This document shows, in pieces, positions 8,802-18,473 of a stretch of DNA of 64,000 nucleotides (position 1 is its first letter; every line of letters starts with the position of its first letter). The position numbers and the translations under genes were made by a program. Below the pieces are notes generated by a model. That model ran no database searches. It saw nothing but the letters and a program-made list of their open reading frames with translations, and was not told the origin of the DNA. This stretch comes from Methylobacterium bullatum (GTDB lineage Bacteria; Pseudomonadota; Alphaproteobacteria; Rhizobiales; Beijerinckiaceae), in assembly GCA_902712845.1 (NCBI GenBank), contig LR743504.1:222001-286000 (forward strand). Direction: 5' to 3'.

Positions 8802-9326
8802 TCAGGCGGCGTCATCGCGGTCGAGGCCCTTGGGCGTCACGAACCGTTCGAGCCGGCCAGCGCCGGGACGGAACCCGGTCCAGGCATCGCCCTCGATGTC
8901 GATGACGGCGAGCGCCGCCGTCGGGAACTCCACGGACAGACGCGCCCTCGCCTCCCGGGGACCGTCGCCCACGAGATCGAGGGCGAGGTCCTGCAGGCCG
9001 GGATTGTGCCCGATCATGAGCAGGGTCCCGATCTCGGCGGGAGTCGCGCGGATGACCGTGAGCAGCGCGCTGTCCGGCGCCTCGTAGATCGCATCGACGA
9101 TCTCGGTTTCGGGGTTGCCGAGGGCGGCGGACATGCCCTCCCAGGTCGATCGCGTTCTCAAGGAGGGAGAGACGACGACCTTCTGGGGGATCAGATCCTG
9201 CGCCGCGAGATAGGCCCCCATCCGCGGCGCGGCCTTGAATCCGCGTGGGTTCAGCGGACGGTCGATATCGCGCACGCCCGGCGAACGGTCAGATTTGGCG
9301 TGGCGCAGGAGCATCAGGCGGCGCAT
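8802..9326 (-). CDS. SixA-like histidine phosphatase
   Basis: A 174-residue branch-2 histidine phosphatase. The catalytic RHAKSD motif (RHG variant, His9) is at the N-terminus, and the second His lies in MIGHNPG. Length and motif match SixA, which dephosphorylates phosphohistidine on histidine phosphotransfer domains. The start MRRLMLLRHAK at 9326 is preferred over an upstream in-frame start that adds 26 unrelated residues. It directly follows the aldo/keto reductase gene on the same strand, overlapping nothing. The in vivo target is unknown; an Hpt protein is encoded about 10 kb away, which may be coincidental. Confidence 0.75.
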   Translation of the reverse strand: MRRLMLLRHAKSDRSPGVRDIDRPLNPRGFKAAPRMGAYLAAQDLIPQKVVVSPSLRTRSTWEGMSAALGNPETEIVDAIYEAPDSALLTVIRATPAEIGTLLMIGHNPGLQDLALDLVGDGPREARARLSVEFPTAALAVIDIEGDAWTGFRPGAGRLERFVTPKGLDRDDAA

Positions 9327-9339
9327 GGAGGATGGACCC

Positions 9340-10320
9340 TTACTGGAAGCCGACGACGGGGTGCGGCGTGTAGAGCGCTTCGAGCACGGCAATCTCGTCG
9401 GCACTCAACGCGAGGTCGAGCGCCGCCACGGCGTCGGTCAGGTGGGTGGGTTTCGACGCCCCGATGATTGGTGCGGTGACGATCGGCTTCTGGATCACCC
9501 AGGCCAAGGCCACCTGCGCCCGCGACACGCCCCGCGCTTGCGCGATCTCCGCCACCTTGGCCACGATGGCCCGGTCCGCTTCCTCCGCGGAGGCATAGAG
9601 GCGCTTGCCGACCTCGTCGGAATCCTGGCGGGCGCTGCCCTCGTCCCAGTCGCGGGTCAGGCGCCCGCGCGCCAGCGGGCTCCAGGGCAGGACACCGATG
9701 CCCTGGTCGGCGCAGAGCGGCAGCATCTCGCGCTCCTCCTCGCGGTGGAGGAGGTTGTAATGGTCCTGCATCGTCGCAAACCGGGTCCAGCCATGGAGAT
9801 CGGCGGTGAACAGGGCCTTGGCGAATTGCCAGGCGTACATGGAGGACGCGCCGATATAGCGGGCCTTGCCGGCCTTCACCACGTCGTGGAGCGCCTCCAT
9901 CGTCACCTCGATGGGGGTGCCGTAATCCCAGCGATGGATCTGGAAGAGATCGACATGGTCGGTGCCGAGGCGCTTCAGGCTGGCATCGATGGAGGCGAAG
10001 ATCGCCTTGCGGGAGAGGCCGCCGGCATTGGGCTGGTCTTTGAGCGGATAATAGCACTTCGTCGCGAGCACGACGCTGTCGCGGTCGGCGAAGTCCTTGA
10101 GGGCGCGCCCGACGATCTCCTCGCTGGTCCCGTCGGAATAGTAGTTCGCGGTGTCGAAGAAGTTGATGCCGAGCTCGATCGCCTGCCGGATAAGCGGTCG
10201 GCTCTCGTCCTCACGCATGGTCCACGGGTGGGGACCGCGCTCGGGAATGCCATAGGTCATGCAGCCGAGGCAGAGCGGCGACACGTCGAGGCCGGTCCGG
10301 CCGAGCTTCTTCATCTTCAT
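9340..10320 (-). CDS. Aldo/keto reductase
   Basis: A 326-residue NADPH-dependent (beta/alpha)8 oxidoreductase of the YajO/Tas type. It starts MKMKKLGRTGLDVSPLCLG. It shows the catalytic Asp/Tyr region (FFDTANYYSDG), the Lys (LATKCY) and a QIHRWD segment. The C-terminal nucleotide-binding region includes PIIGASKPTHL. ATG 10320 is chosen over TTG 10326 because GGAGGA sits six bases upstream of the ATG. The substrate cannot be told from sequence. The gene is followed 13 bp later by the SixA-like gene and probably forms an operon with it. Confidence 0.85.
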   Translation of the reverse strand: MKMKKLGRTGLDVSPLCLGCMTYGIPERGPHPWTMREDESRPLIRQAIELGINFFDTANYYSDGTSEEIVGRALKDFADRDSVVLATKCYYPLKDQPNAGGLSRKAIFASIDASLKRLGTDHVDLFQIHRWDYGTPIEVTMEALHDVVKAGKARYIGASSMYAWQFAKALFTADLHGWTRFATMQDHYNLLHREEEREMLPLCADQGIGVLPWSPLARGRLTRDWDEGSARQDSDEVGKRLYASAEEADRAIVAKVAEIAQARGVSRAQVALAWVIQKPIVTAPIIGASKPTHLTDAVAALDLALSADEIAVLEALYTPHPVVGFQ

Positions 10321-10415
10321 GGACAATCCTCCGATGACATGTCGGCCCTATCCGGGCCTGCCTTCGCTCACCAGAAGGCCCGGTTTCAATGGCGACGCCC
10401 TGTTTCATGTCCCCG

Positions 10416-10530
10416 CGTCATCCCGGTGCCGCGTAGCGGAGCCCAGGATCCAGAAACGCAGGTCCGGCCCATTCCTCGCATCCTCACGGCTCTGGATCCC
10501 GGGCTCGCCTTCGGCGCCCCGGGATAACGG
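10416..10530. repeat. Palindromic intergenic repeat, family D copy 1
   Basis: An imperfect inverted repeat with arms of the type CGTCATCCCGG...GAGCCCAGGATCCAGA and CTCTGGATCCCGGGCTC...GCCCCGGGATAACG. A related copy lies at 63.1 kb. It sits between the MoxR stop codon and the aldo/keto reductase start. Confidence 0.8.
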
Positions 10531-10552
10531 TACGGCTCGATACCCGCCCGCT

Positions 10553-11404
<852 letters not shown>

Positions 11405-11524
11405 GAGGCGTCGGCTTTCTGGAAGAGGCTCTGTGACCGGTAAGCCTGGCGAGAGCGAAGGTACAGATCGTCATCGGATCGACCGATGCGGTGCGGATGA
11501 GCCGCTTGGCCCGACGCCATCCTG

Positions 11525-11926
11525 TCAGGCCGATTTTCGTGGGCGCCCGCCCTTTGCGCCGTTGGCCCGGGCGGCGGCGGCCTTGGCCAGGGAGGTCGAA
11601 CGACCGGCATGGGAAGCGAGGTAGGACCTCGTTCCGAAGATCCCCGCCACAAGTCCCGGAACGGAAATGTCGATATCGAGCCTATCCCAGCGAAGGCCGT
11701 ATCCCGCCCCGAGGACCTCGATCTCCGCGATGGTCGCATCGTCCGCGTCTGCCAGCCCTTGGACGAGATGCGGCGGGAAAGCGAAGGTACAGCCATTCGT
11801 CAAAGCCAGGACCACCTGCCTGCGCTCGCGATCGTAATGCGCGGATGCGGCCCGTGGCTCGGTCGATTGTGCGAGACGGCCCCGCTCCAGGGCGGCGTCA
11901 ACCGCGTCGTCGGTCAGCTCAGCCAT
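11525..11926 (-). CDS. DUF2442-domain protein
   Basis: A 133-residue protein. The N-terminal part (about 25-90) matches DUF2442, with RRQVVLALTNGCTFAFPP and EVLGAGYGLRWDRLDIDISV. The C-terminal tail is basic (KAAAARANGAKGGRPRKSA) and could bind nucleic acid. The start ATG 11926 has GGAGATCC upstream and overlaps the end of the DUF4160 gene by 8 bp, so the two are co-translated. DUF4160-DUF2442 pairs are common in bacteria and have been suggested to be toxin-antitoxin-like; that role is not proven. Confidence 0.75.
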   Translation of the reverse strand: MAELTDDAVDAALERGRLAQSTEPRAASAHYDRERRQVVLALTNGCTFAFPPHLVQGLADADDATIAEIEVLGAGYGLRWDRLDIDISVPGLVAGIFGTRSYLASHAGRSTSLAKAAAARANGAKGGRPRKSA

Positions 11927-12149
11927 GGATCTCCTTCCACCGAATGAGAAACGCGTCACGATGCTCCAGGACCAGTTTCATCGCCTTGCGGACCTCGCTT
12001 CGGGTCATCCCCTCGGCGGAAACCAGGGCTGGCTCGGGCACGAGGTTGATCTTGGCATGCCCGTCCCCAAAGACGTGAACGTGAGCCGGTTCATGGTCAT
12101 CGACGAAGATGATCACGCGCAATCCACCCGAGCGAAGAACCGTGACCAT
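11919..12149 (-). CDS. DUF4160-domain protein
   Basis: A 76-residue protein matching DUF4160: MVTVLRSGGLRVIIFVDDHE followed by PAHVHVFG, and a C-terminal RKAMKLVLEHRDAFLIRWKEIHG. The HEPAHVHV motif is the family hallmark. ATG 12149 agrees with family N-termini, but no ribosome-binding site precedes it. The start codon instead lies at the edge of a 30-bp perfect palindrome. It is the first gene of a two-gene unit with DUF2442. Function unknown; a toxin-antitoxin-like role is conceivable. Confidence 0.75.
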   Translation of the reverse strand: MVTVLRSGGLRVIIFVDDHEPAHVHVFGDGHAKINLVPEPALVSAEGMTRSEVRKAMKLVLEHRDAFLIRWKEIHG

Positions 12150-12177
12150 CAATAACCCATCCGGATGGGTTATTGAT
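12148..12177. promoter_or_regulatory. 30-bp perfect palindrome at the DUF4160 start, candidate operator
   Basis: A perfect inverted repeat centred between 12162 and 12163, with arms ATCAATAACCCATCC and its complement. It overlaps the first two bases of the DUF4160 start codon and is AT-richer than its surroundings. It has no T-tract, so it is not a classical terminator. It suits a dimeric repressor or an mRNA hairpin masking the start. Confidence 0.6.
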
Positions 12178-12214
12178 CTACCAGGCCGTTCTCACCCCGT
12201 AAAGCGCTCCGATC

Positions 12215-12859
12215 TCAGAGCGACTTTCCGTCGCTCCACACGCAGTTCGAGGCGAGGATCGCGAGGTTCACGTCGGATTTCTGCGGTTGCGGCAGCACCT
12301 TGCCGTCCATGGCGAGATCGATCTTCATCTCGACCTGGCCCTTGGCCTCGTTGGTCCGGCGGGAGAAGTAGCAATATTGCTGGAAGGGCACTTCCTCGTT
12401 GGCGCGGAAGTTCCAGCCGGTGACGATCTGGCCGTCCATGTAGGGCACCTGTTTGAACACCGTGAAGGTGGTGTTCACGGTGGCCTTGGAGGCGGGAGCC
12501 GCGTCCTTGCCGAGCTGGGCCTGGGTCGGCGCCGGGGACGAGCGGACGGGGCCGCCTTCCAGTTTCAGGACGTTGTCGGTGAGGGTGACCTCCCCCTTGG
12601 TCTTCAGCGTCACGTCGGACAAAGCGGCCTGCATGGCGGCGGCGATCTTCTCGGCCGCCGAGTCGAACTGGTTCATGTAGGCGTAGCCGTAGGACGCCGC
12701 GCCGATGCCGATGCCGGCGAGCGCCGCGAAGGCGCCCGCGCCAATGGCCCGGAACAGGAAGGCGCGCGCGGCGGTGATCCTCGTCTCCGCCCGGAGCCTG
12801 CCGTTGACGTTCTGCGCCAGGACGACGTTTTCCGGCGTCCCCGATGCGTGGATGCTCAT
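12215..12859 (-). CDS. Membrane-anchored protein of unknown function
   Basis: A 214-residue protein with one transmembrane helix near residues 33-57 (FLFRAIGAGAFAALAGIGIG). A periplasmic domain follows with two cysteines (QQYCYF and ASNCVWS). The N-terminus is cytoplasmic. ATG 12859 overlaps the TGA stop of the upstream gene as ATGA, so both belong to one operon and probably one complex. I do not recognise the family. Nothing in the motifs suggests an enzyme. Confidence 0.6.
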   Translation of the reverse strand: MSIHASGTPENVVLAQNVNGRLRAETRITAARAFLFRAIGAGAFAALAGIGIGAASYGYAYMNQFDSAAEKIAAAMQAALSDVTLKTKGEVTLTDNVLKLEGGPVRSSPAPTQAQLGKDAAPASKATVNTTFTVFKQVPYMDGQIVTGWNFRANEEVPFQQYCYFSRRTNEAKGQVEMKIDLAMDGKVLPQPQKSDVNLAILASNCVWSDGKSL

Positions 12860-14058
12860 GCGCCGGCTCCCGCATTAGCCGCCGGCGGGATGTGAATATT
12901 GGGCGCGGTGCGGCGATCCAGCGGGATGACCTCGCCGGTGGGCGTCACGTCGCGCACGGGCTTGGGCGGCGCCAGCCCCATCTCCTGGCGAATCGAATCG
13001 GTGATCGAGTCGAGCATGTAGGGCGTCGCCTCGAGGTTCACGGCCGCGCCGAGATCGTCCTCGTCCATGAAGGTCTTGCGCACAGAGACCGCGCAGAGCG
13101 CCAGGATCGTCGAGGCGAAAGCGGCGCAGAGGGCCGGCACGAAGACGAAGATGCGCAGGAACGCGTGGACCTGCGCGTCCGTCACGTCGATCGGGTCGAC
13201 GCCGTAGACCATGGCGGTGAAGGAGTGGAGCTGCGAGCGGTTCACCGAATTGCGGTAGGCCTGTTCGGCATCGGCGACCTTGCGCTCGGCAACGCCGCGG
13301 TCGAGTTCGGCCCGCGCCCTGCGGGCTTCCTCGAGAGACTTCGTCACCACGGCCCTGTCGGCGCTCGCCTTGCCGACGCTGGCATTCAGGGTGGCGGTGC
13401 GCGGATCGGTGACGCATTTCAGGTTGGAATAGCGCTGGCCTTTGCTGTTAGTGCCCGAGACGCGCTCACAGCGCTGGGCGGGCAAGGCCGAGAGCTGGCT
13501 CGCATTCTCGGCGGCGCGCTTCTCGATCTGGTCGAGTTCCGTCGTGTACTGGGCGACACGGGCATCGGCGGCGGCGATGCGATTGTCGATGGTCGAGCGG
13601 TCGGCCTGCGCATCCTTGAGGGCGGTCTTGGCCTTGGCGGCATCCATGAGGCGCGGGTGGAACATCATCTCGCCGAGCTGCGACACCGACTTGGTGGTGA
13701 CGCCTGCGGCAAAGATGATGCCGACGATGGCCAGCGCCCGGATGAAGTAGGAGCGCTGGGTTCGCGCCAGGATGCCCAGCGGCACGCGGCAGAGCTCCAC
13801 CGCCGCGTAGACCAGCGGCGCGAGGAGCATGAAGTAGAAGGCCTTGTCGTCCCCGTCGCTGTAAACCCCGGCGAACAGCCAGGCGCCCCAGAGGGACGCG
13901 CCGATGACCATGAACTCGACGAGATACGCGATCCCGACATAGCCCCACTTGATCCGGTAGCCCTTCTCGAGATGGCGCTCGTGCGTCCAGCGCTCGGACT
14001 CACGGATCCAGTCACGTCGTTCGCGCTGAACATCCCGGTTGGGCGGCGACTTTCGCAT
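12856..14058 (-). CDS. Multi-pass membrane protein with a coiled-coil domain, unknown
   Basis: A 400-residue protein. After a charged N-terminus (residues 1-35) come transmembrane segments near 40-62, 73-92 and 106-124. A long helical region of about 120 residues (DAAKAKTALKDAQADRS onward) contains two cysteines, RCERVSG and LKCVTDP. A final hydrophobic helix lies near 305-330 and a Pro-rich tail ends the protein. The shape suggests an integral membrane protein with a coiled-coil domain. It is the first gene of an operon, 4-bp overlapped with the next gene. Family not recognised. Confidence 0.6.
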   Translation of the reverse strand: MRKSPPNRDVQRERRDWIRESERWTHERHLEKGYRIKWGYVGIAYLVEFMVIGASLWGAWLFAGVYSDGDDKAFYFMLLAPLVYAAVELCRVPLGILARTQRSYFIRALAIVGIIFAAGVTTKSVSQLGEMMFHPRLMDAAKAKTALKDAQADRSTIDNRIAAADARVAQYTTELDQIEKRAAENASQLSALPAQRCERVSGTNSKGQRYSNLKCVTDPRTATLNASVGKASADRAVVTKSLEEARRARAELDRGVAERKVADAEQAYRNSVNRSQLHSFTAMVYGVDPIDVTDAQVHAFLRIFVFVPALCAAFASTILALCAVSVRKTFMDEDDLGAAVNLEATPYMLDSITDSIRQEMGLAPPKPVRDVTPTGEVIPLDRRTAPNIHIPPAANAGAGA

Positions 14059-14420
14059 GAGGCACTCGTGTCTTCAGAAAACGCGACGAACGACGCAACA
14101 AACCGTGAGGTAAGCCGGGGCTTAACCGATCGTTAAGTTCCGCCCTATGCGGCCATTGTGCCGTTTTTGCGCCATTCCGTATCGCAGCGCAAAACCCCTT
14201 TCGCGCCAGCGCGTCCCGCATGCATGGCTCAGTGCAGCGAGGGATTAAATCCGCATGGACCGGTAAAAAGCAGGTTGCCCAGGCGGTACATGGGCTTGCA
14301 TGGTCTCATCGCTGCCGGCGACCCGATGGATTCCCGCGGCCGGAGTTCCCTGTGCAGAACTTCGGCTGCCCCGTCTCGGCAAGCTTCGCGCGCACCACTC
14401 TCGGGAGACCGCCCAGCTCG
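14059..14420. other. Divergent intergenic region (362 bp) with a CtrA-like box
   Basis: This separates the membrane-protein operon (minus) from the KefB-like gene (plus). At 14121-14137 lies the near-symmetrical CTTAACCGATCGTTAAG, which reads TTAA-N7-TTAA on both strands. That resembles a CtrA box, about 63 bp upstream of the minus-strand start. An open frame extends upstream of the KefB start but lacks homology. Nothing else clear was seen. Confidence 0.35.
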
Positions 14421-16274
14421 ATGACGGACGTTCACGCCGGATCCTACAAGGAAGCGATCATCTTTCTCGTCACCGCGGGCGTGGTGGTGCCGCTGTTCCA
14501 CCGGCTGCGCATCAGTCCGGTGCTGGGCTTCATCGGAGCGGGCGCGATCCTCGGGCCGTTCGGCCTGGGGCGACTGGCCGACACGGTGCCATGGGTCTCG
14601 ATCTTCACCATCGGCAACCGGTCCGAGATCGCGCATCTGGCCGAATTCGGCGTGATCTTCCTGATGTTCATGATCGGCGTCGAGCTGTCATGGGAGCGGC
14701 TCCGCACCCTGCGCCGCCTCGTCTTCGGGCTCGGTTCGGCCCAGGTGCTGGCCTCCTCCCTCGTCATCGGCATCATCCTGTTCGCCCTCGAAGTGCCGTT
14801 GGCCGCCTCGGTCATCGTGGGCCTCGCCCTCGCCCTGTCCTCCACCGCCGTGGTCCTGCCGGTCCTGGCCGAACAGAAGCGCCTGAACACGCCCTCGGGC
14901 CGCGCGAGCTTCGCCGTGCTGCTGTTCCAGGACCTCGCCGTGGCGCCGATGCTGTTCGCCATCGCCGTGCTCGGCCGCAGCGACGGGGCGGATGTCGGCG
15001 GCGCGCTCGCCCTGGCGCTCGGACAGGCGGCCATCGCCCTCGTCCTCATCGTGGTCGCCGGCCGCCTCGCGCTACGGCCTCTGTTCCAGCTCGTCGCCCG
15101 GACGCGCTCGCCGGAACTGTTCATGGCGGCCTGCCTCCTCGTCATCGTGGCGACCGCCCTCACGGCGGCGGCGAGCGGCCTCTCGATGACGCTGGGCGCC
15201 TTCGTCGCGGGCCTGCTCCTGGCGGAGACGGAGTATCGCCGGGCGATCGAGGCGACGATCGATCCGTTCAAGGGGCTGCTGCTCGGGGTCTTCTTCGTGT
15301 CGGTGGGCATGAACCTCGACCCGGCCCAGCTGATGGCGGCGCCGAAGACCATCCTCGGCCTGTCCATCGGCCTGATCCTGATCAAGGGCGCGGTGATCCT
15401 CGTGGCGGCCCGTTTCCTGCGCATCCCGCGCGGCGTCGCGTTGGAAGCCGCGCTCCTCCTCGGCCCCGGCGGCGAATTCGCGTTCGTCCTCATCGGCGGC
15501 GCCATCGCGGGCGGCCTCGTGCCGGATGGCCTCGGACAGGCGGCGCTGATCGTCACCACGGTGACGATGATCGCGATTCCGGGGCTGGCGAGCCTGGCCC
15601 GGCGCCTCGGCAAGAGGATGTCCCGCTCCAATCTCGGCCGCGCCCGCGCCGAGCCGGTGCCGGACAAGCAGCAGAACCGCGTCATCATCGCCGGCTACGG
15701 CCGGGTCGGACGGCAGGTCGGCGAGATGCTGGCCCGCCACAAGATCCCGTATCTCGCCCTTGATGCGGACGCGGCCCGCGTCTCCGAGCACCGCCGCCTC
15801 GGCAACCCGGTCTATTTCGGCGATTCGTCCAACCCGGAACTGCTACGGCGCTGCGACATCGCCAATGCCCGCGCCCTCGTGGTCACCCTCGACAACCCGA
15901 GGGCGGTGGAGGCCGTGGTGGAAGCGGCGCGCGCGGAGCGCCGCGACATCACCATCGTCGCCCGCGCCCGCGACGCCCGCCACGCCACGGCGCTCTACGA
16001 GATGGGGGTCGACGACGCCGTGCCGGAAACGATCGAGGCCTCCCTGCAACTCTCGGAAGCCGTGCTGGTGGATGTGGGCGTCCCCATGGGCCTCGTCATC
16101 GCCTCCATCCACGAGCGACGCGACGAGTACCGCGCCATGCTCAAGCGCAAGGAGACCGAGGTCAGGCCGGCGTTTCGCGCGCGCCGCACCGTGGGCAAGA
16201 ATGTCGACCCGGCGAAGATAACGGAAGCTCGGGAGACACCGTCGAAAGAAGAGCAGCCCGCGAAGAGTGCCTGA
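14421..16274 (+). CDS. KefB/KefC-type CPA2 cation:proton antiporter with RCK domain
   Basis: A 617-residue monovalent cation:proton antiporter of the CPA2 family. Residues 10-395 form the multi-pass Na+/H+ exchanger domain, including LVTAGVVVPLFHRL and GVIFLMFMIGVELS. A cytoplasmic RCK/TrkA-N domain begins near residue 419 with the nucleotide-binding Rossmann motif AGYGRVGRQ. The family carries out K+/H+ exchange, often gated by nucleotides or glutathione adducts. ATG 14421 is chosen because homology begins at MTDVHAGSYKEAI; the frame is open for 67 codons upstream without similarity. Confidence 0.85.
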   Translation: MTDVHAGSYKEAIIFLVTAGVVVPLFHRLRISPVLGFIGAGAILGPFGLGRLADTVPWVSIFTIGNRSEIAHLAEFGVIFLMFMIGVELSWERLRTLRRLVFGLGSAQVLASSLVIGIILFALEVPLAASVIVGLALALSSTAVVLPVLAEQKRLNTPSGRASFAVLLFQDLAVAPMLFAIAVLGRSDGADVGGALALALGQAAIALVLIVVAGRLALRPLFQLVARTRSPELFMAACLLVIVATALTAAASGLSMTLGAFVAGLLLAETEYRRAIEATIDPFKGLLLGVFFVSVGMNLDPAQLMAAPKTILGLSIGLILIKGAVILVAARFLRIPRGVALEAALLLGPGGEFAFVLIGGAIAGGLVPDGLGQAALIVTTVTMIAIPGLASLARRLGKRMSRSNLGRARAEPVPDKQQNRVIIAGYGRVGRQVGEMLARHKIPYLALDADAARVSEHRRLGNPVYFGDSSNPELLRRCDIANARALVVTLDNPRAVEAVVEAARAERRDITIVARARDARHATALYEMGVDDAVPETIEASLQLSEAVLVDVGVPMGLVIASIHERRDEYRAMLKRKETEVRPAFRARRTVGKNVDPAKITEARETPSKEEQPAKSA

Positions 16275-16533
16275 TCGATCCGGCTTTGTGTCTTCTTCCG
16301 GACAGAGTGGCGCAGTAGCAATGTCGGAGAAGTGGATAACTCGGGAGAGCGCCTGAATTCAGGCGCATCAACCAACGAATGCTATTGCGGACATCGGAGC
16401 GCGGGATAGTTTCGAGGTGTCGATCGTCTCAAGACGCCGGTTCGAAGCCGCGATGATCTTAGAAACGTAGATTTGGCCGGACGGTGCTTACCCACCGATC
16501 AGGGATCGAGACCGCTCACGATGAGCGGAAAAG

Positions 16534-16986
16534 TCAGAAGAGGCGGCCCTGGCCGCGTTCGGGCATGGTCGGAGTCGGCTTGTCCGCCGGCGATGCGGGC
16601 GCGGGATCGACGGTTTTGGTACGGGCGGGCGCACGGGCCTTCGGCTCCGATCCCGGCGAGAAGCTGCAGCGATAGATGATCTCGTCGGGGGGCCCGACGC
16701 CGGTGTTGAGGGGGACCGCCACGGTGTCGCCGGAATAGCGCCAGTTCCGCGTGCCCTTGTCCCAATAGAGCCAGACCGTCGTCGGATGGCCCTTGATGGC
16801 GAAGACCGCCGCCTTCTTCGAGATCGCCTGGACGGTGCGCGGCTCGTACATGCCCTTCTGGCGATAGGCTTCCTGAAACGAGGCGGGCTGGCGCTCGATG
16901 AAGGTGTTCCGCACGATCTGAATCGTCGCGCCCGGCTTCGCCAGAAACCGCTTGAAATCACTCAAGGAGCGCAAGACGAGCGCCAT
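16534..16986 (-). CDS. Hypothetical 150-residue protein
   Basis: It starts MALVLRSLSDFKRFLAKPGA. Residues 1-100 look like a compact alpha/beta domain with several aromatic residues (VWLYWDKGTRNWRY). The C-terminal third is Pro/Ala/Lys-rich and probably disordered. ATG 16986 has AAGGGTGG upstream at suitable spacing, so it is preferred to the GTG nine bases earlier. No signal peptide is present. The local GC content of the flanking spacers is lower than average. Family not recognised. Confidence 0.5.
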   Translation of the reverse strand: MALVLRSLSDFKRFLAKPGATIQIVRNTFIERQPASFQEAYRQKGMYEPRTVQAISKKAAVFAIKGHPTTVWLYWDKGTRNWRYSGDTVAVPLNTGVGPPDEIIYRCSFSPGSEPKARAPARTKTVDPAPASPADKPTPTMPERGQGRLF

Positions 16987-17297
16987 AACGTCCACCCTTA
17001 CTCTGCCAAATACCCCGGCCCTGACTTGGCGATCACTCTGTCTCCCAGCTGTTTGATTTCAATGACAATGTTGAAGGTGCGAAGAACACAGTAGGCGGTG
17101 ATATCAACAGAAAACCGGACTTATACCCAGCTTCGTCGGCGCCGAGAGATGAAAACAGGGTTCATGTCTCACTGAATTCAGGATTATTTCCGTTATCCGG
17201 CTCACGAGTCCGGCGTCGCTCACCGACCATTCCGGCGGGCATGACCGGTGCGCGGACACCCTTGACCCGGACGCCCGGTTCGCGCGTTCTCCGCCTC
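16987..17297. other. Divergent intergenic region (311 bp)
   Basis: A comparatively AT-rich spacer between the hypothetical gene (minus) and the VWA gene (plus). It must hold both promoters, but I see no convincing hexamer pair or dyad. The plus-strand frame is open from 17241, but family similarity starts at 17298. Confidence 0.4.
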
Positions 17298-18473
17298 ATG
17301 CTGCTTCACTTCTTCACGGCCCTGCGCGACGCCAAGATTCCCGTCACGCTCCGGGAACATCTCACGCTGCTCGAGGCGATGGACCGCGATCTGGCGGACA
17401 AGCGCGTCGAGGAGTTCTATCTCCTCGCCCGCACCGCCCTGGTGAAGGACGAGCGCCATCTCGACCGGTTCGACCGGGTGTTCGGCACAGTGTTCCAGGG
17501 AATCGAGACCCTCGGCGAGGCCATGGCGCCGACGGCAATCCCCGAGGAATGGCTGCGCAAGCTCGCCGAGAAATACCTCACCGACGCCGAAAAGGCAGAG
17601 CTGAAGGCGCTGGGGTGGGACAAGCTGTTCGAGACGCTGAAACAACGGCTCGCCGAGCAGAAGGAACGCCACCAGGGCGGCAACAAGTGGATCGGCACCG
17701 GCGGTACCTCACCCTTTGGCGCCTATGGCTACAATCCCGAAGGCATCCGCATCGGCCAGGACGGCAACCGAAATTTCCGCGCGGTGAAGGTCTGGGACAA
17801 GCGGGAGTTCAGGGATCTCGACGACGGCGTCGAACTCGGCACCCGCAACATGCGGGTCGCCCTCCGGCGCCTGCGCCGTTTCGCCCGCACGGGCGCCGCC
17901 GACGAACTCGATCTCGACGGCACGATCCGCGAGACCGCCAGCAAGGGCTATCTCGACGTGAAGCTGCGCCCGGAGCGTCGCAATGCCGTGAAGGTCCTGC
18001 TCTTCCTCGATGTCGGCGGGTCGATGGACTGGCACGTGGCGCTCGCCGAGGAGCTGTTCTCGGCAGCGCGCGCCGAGTTCAAGCATTTCGAGCATTTCTA
18101 CTTCCACAATTGCCCCTATGAGCGAGTCTGGAAGCAGAACCGCCGGCGCCACGACGAGGCGATCCCGCTCCTCGACGTGCTGCGCACCTATCCGCCCGAT
18201 TATTGTGCCGTCTTCGTCGGAGACGCCTCCATGAGCCCCTACGAGATCGCCATGCAGGGCGGCTCGGTGGAACATTGGAACGAGGAGACGGGCCAGGTCT
18301 GGCTGGAACGGGTGCTCGAACGGTTTCCGAAGTCGGTCTGGCTCAACCCGGTTCCCGCCGAGCACTGGGCCTATACCCAGTCGATCGGCATGATCCGCAG
18401 GATCGTGTCGGACAGGATGTTCCCCCTGAACATCGAGGGGATCGACGGGGCCATGCGGGCGCTGGTGAGATGA
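17298..18473 (+). CDS. CoxE-like VWA-domain protein
   Basis: A 391-residue protein of the CoxE-like von Willebrand factor A group, the usual partner of MoxR-type ATPases. The conserved start MLLHFFTALRDAKIPVTLRE fixes ATG 17298, although the frame is open from 17241. The VWA metal-ion site appears as DVGGSMD near residue 238, followed by FEHFYFHNCPYERVW and FVGDASMSPYEI. It likely acts with the MoxR ATPase at 10.6-11.4 kb in assembling or activating an unidentified target. Its stop overlaps the next gene's ATG by 4 bp. Confidence 0.8.
   Translation: MLLHFFTALRDAKIPVTLREHLTLLEAMDRDLADKRVEEFYLLARTALVKDERHLDRFDRVFGTVFQGIETLGEAMAPTAIPEEWLRKLAEKYLTDAEKAELKALGWDKLFETLKQRLAEQKERHQGGNKWIGTGGTSPFGAYGYNPEGIRIGQDGNRNFRAVKVWDKREFRDLDDGVELGTRNMRVALRRLRRFARTGAADELDLDGTIRETASKGYLDVKLRPERRNAVKVLLFLDVGGSMDWHVALAEELFSAARAEFKHFEHFYFHNCPYERVWKQNRRRHDEAIPLLDVLRTYPPDYCAVFVGDASMSPYEIAMQGGSVEHWNEETGQVWLERVLERFPKSVWLNPVPAEHWAYTQSIGMIRRIVSDRMFPLNIEGIDGAMRALVR

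Noticed and set aside
16349..16366. Palindrome GCGCCTGAATTCAGGCGC between convergent genes
   Set aside because: It is perfect, but the stem is short with an AATT loop and no T-tract follows. It may be a weak terminator; the evidence is too thin to list as a feature.
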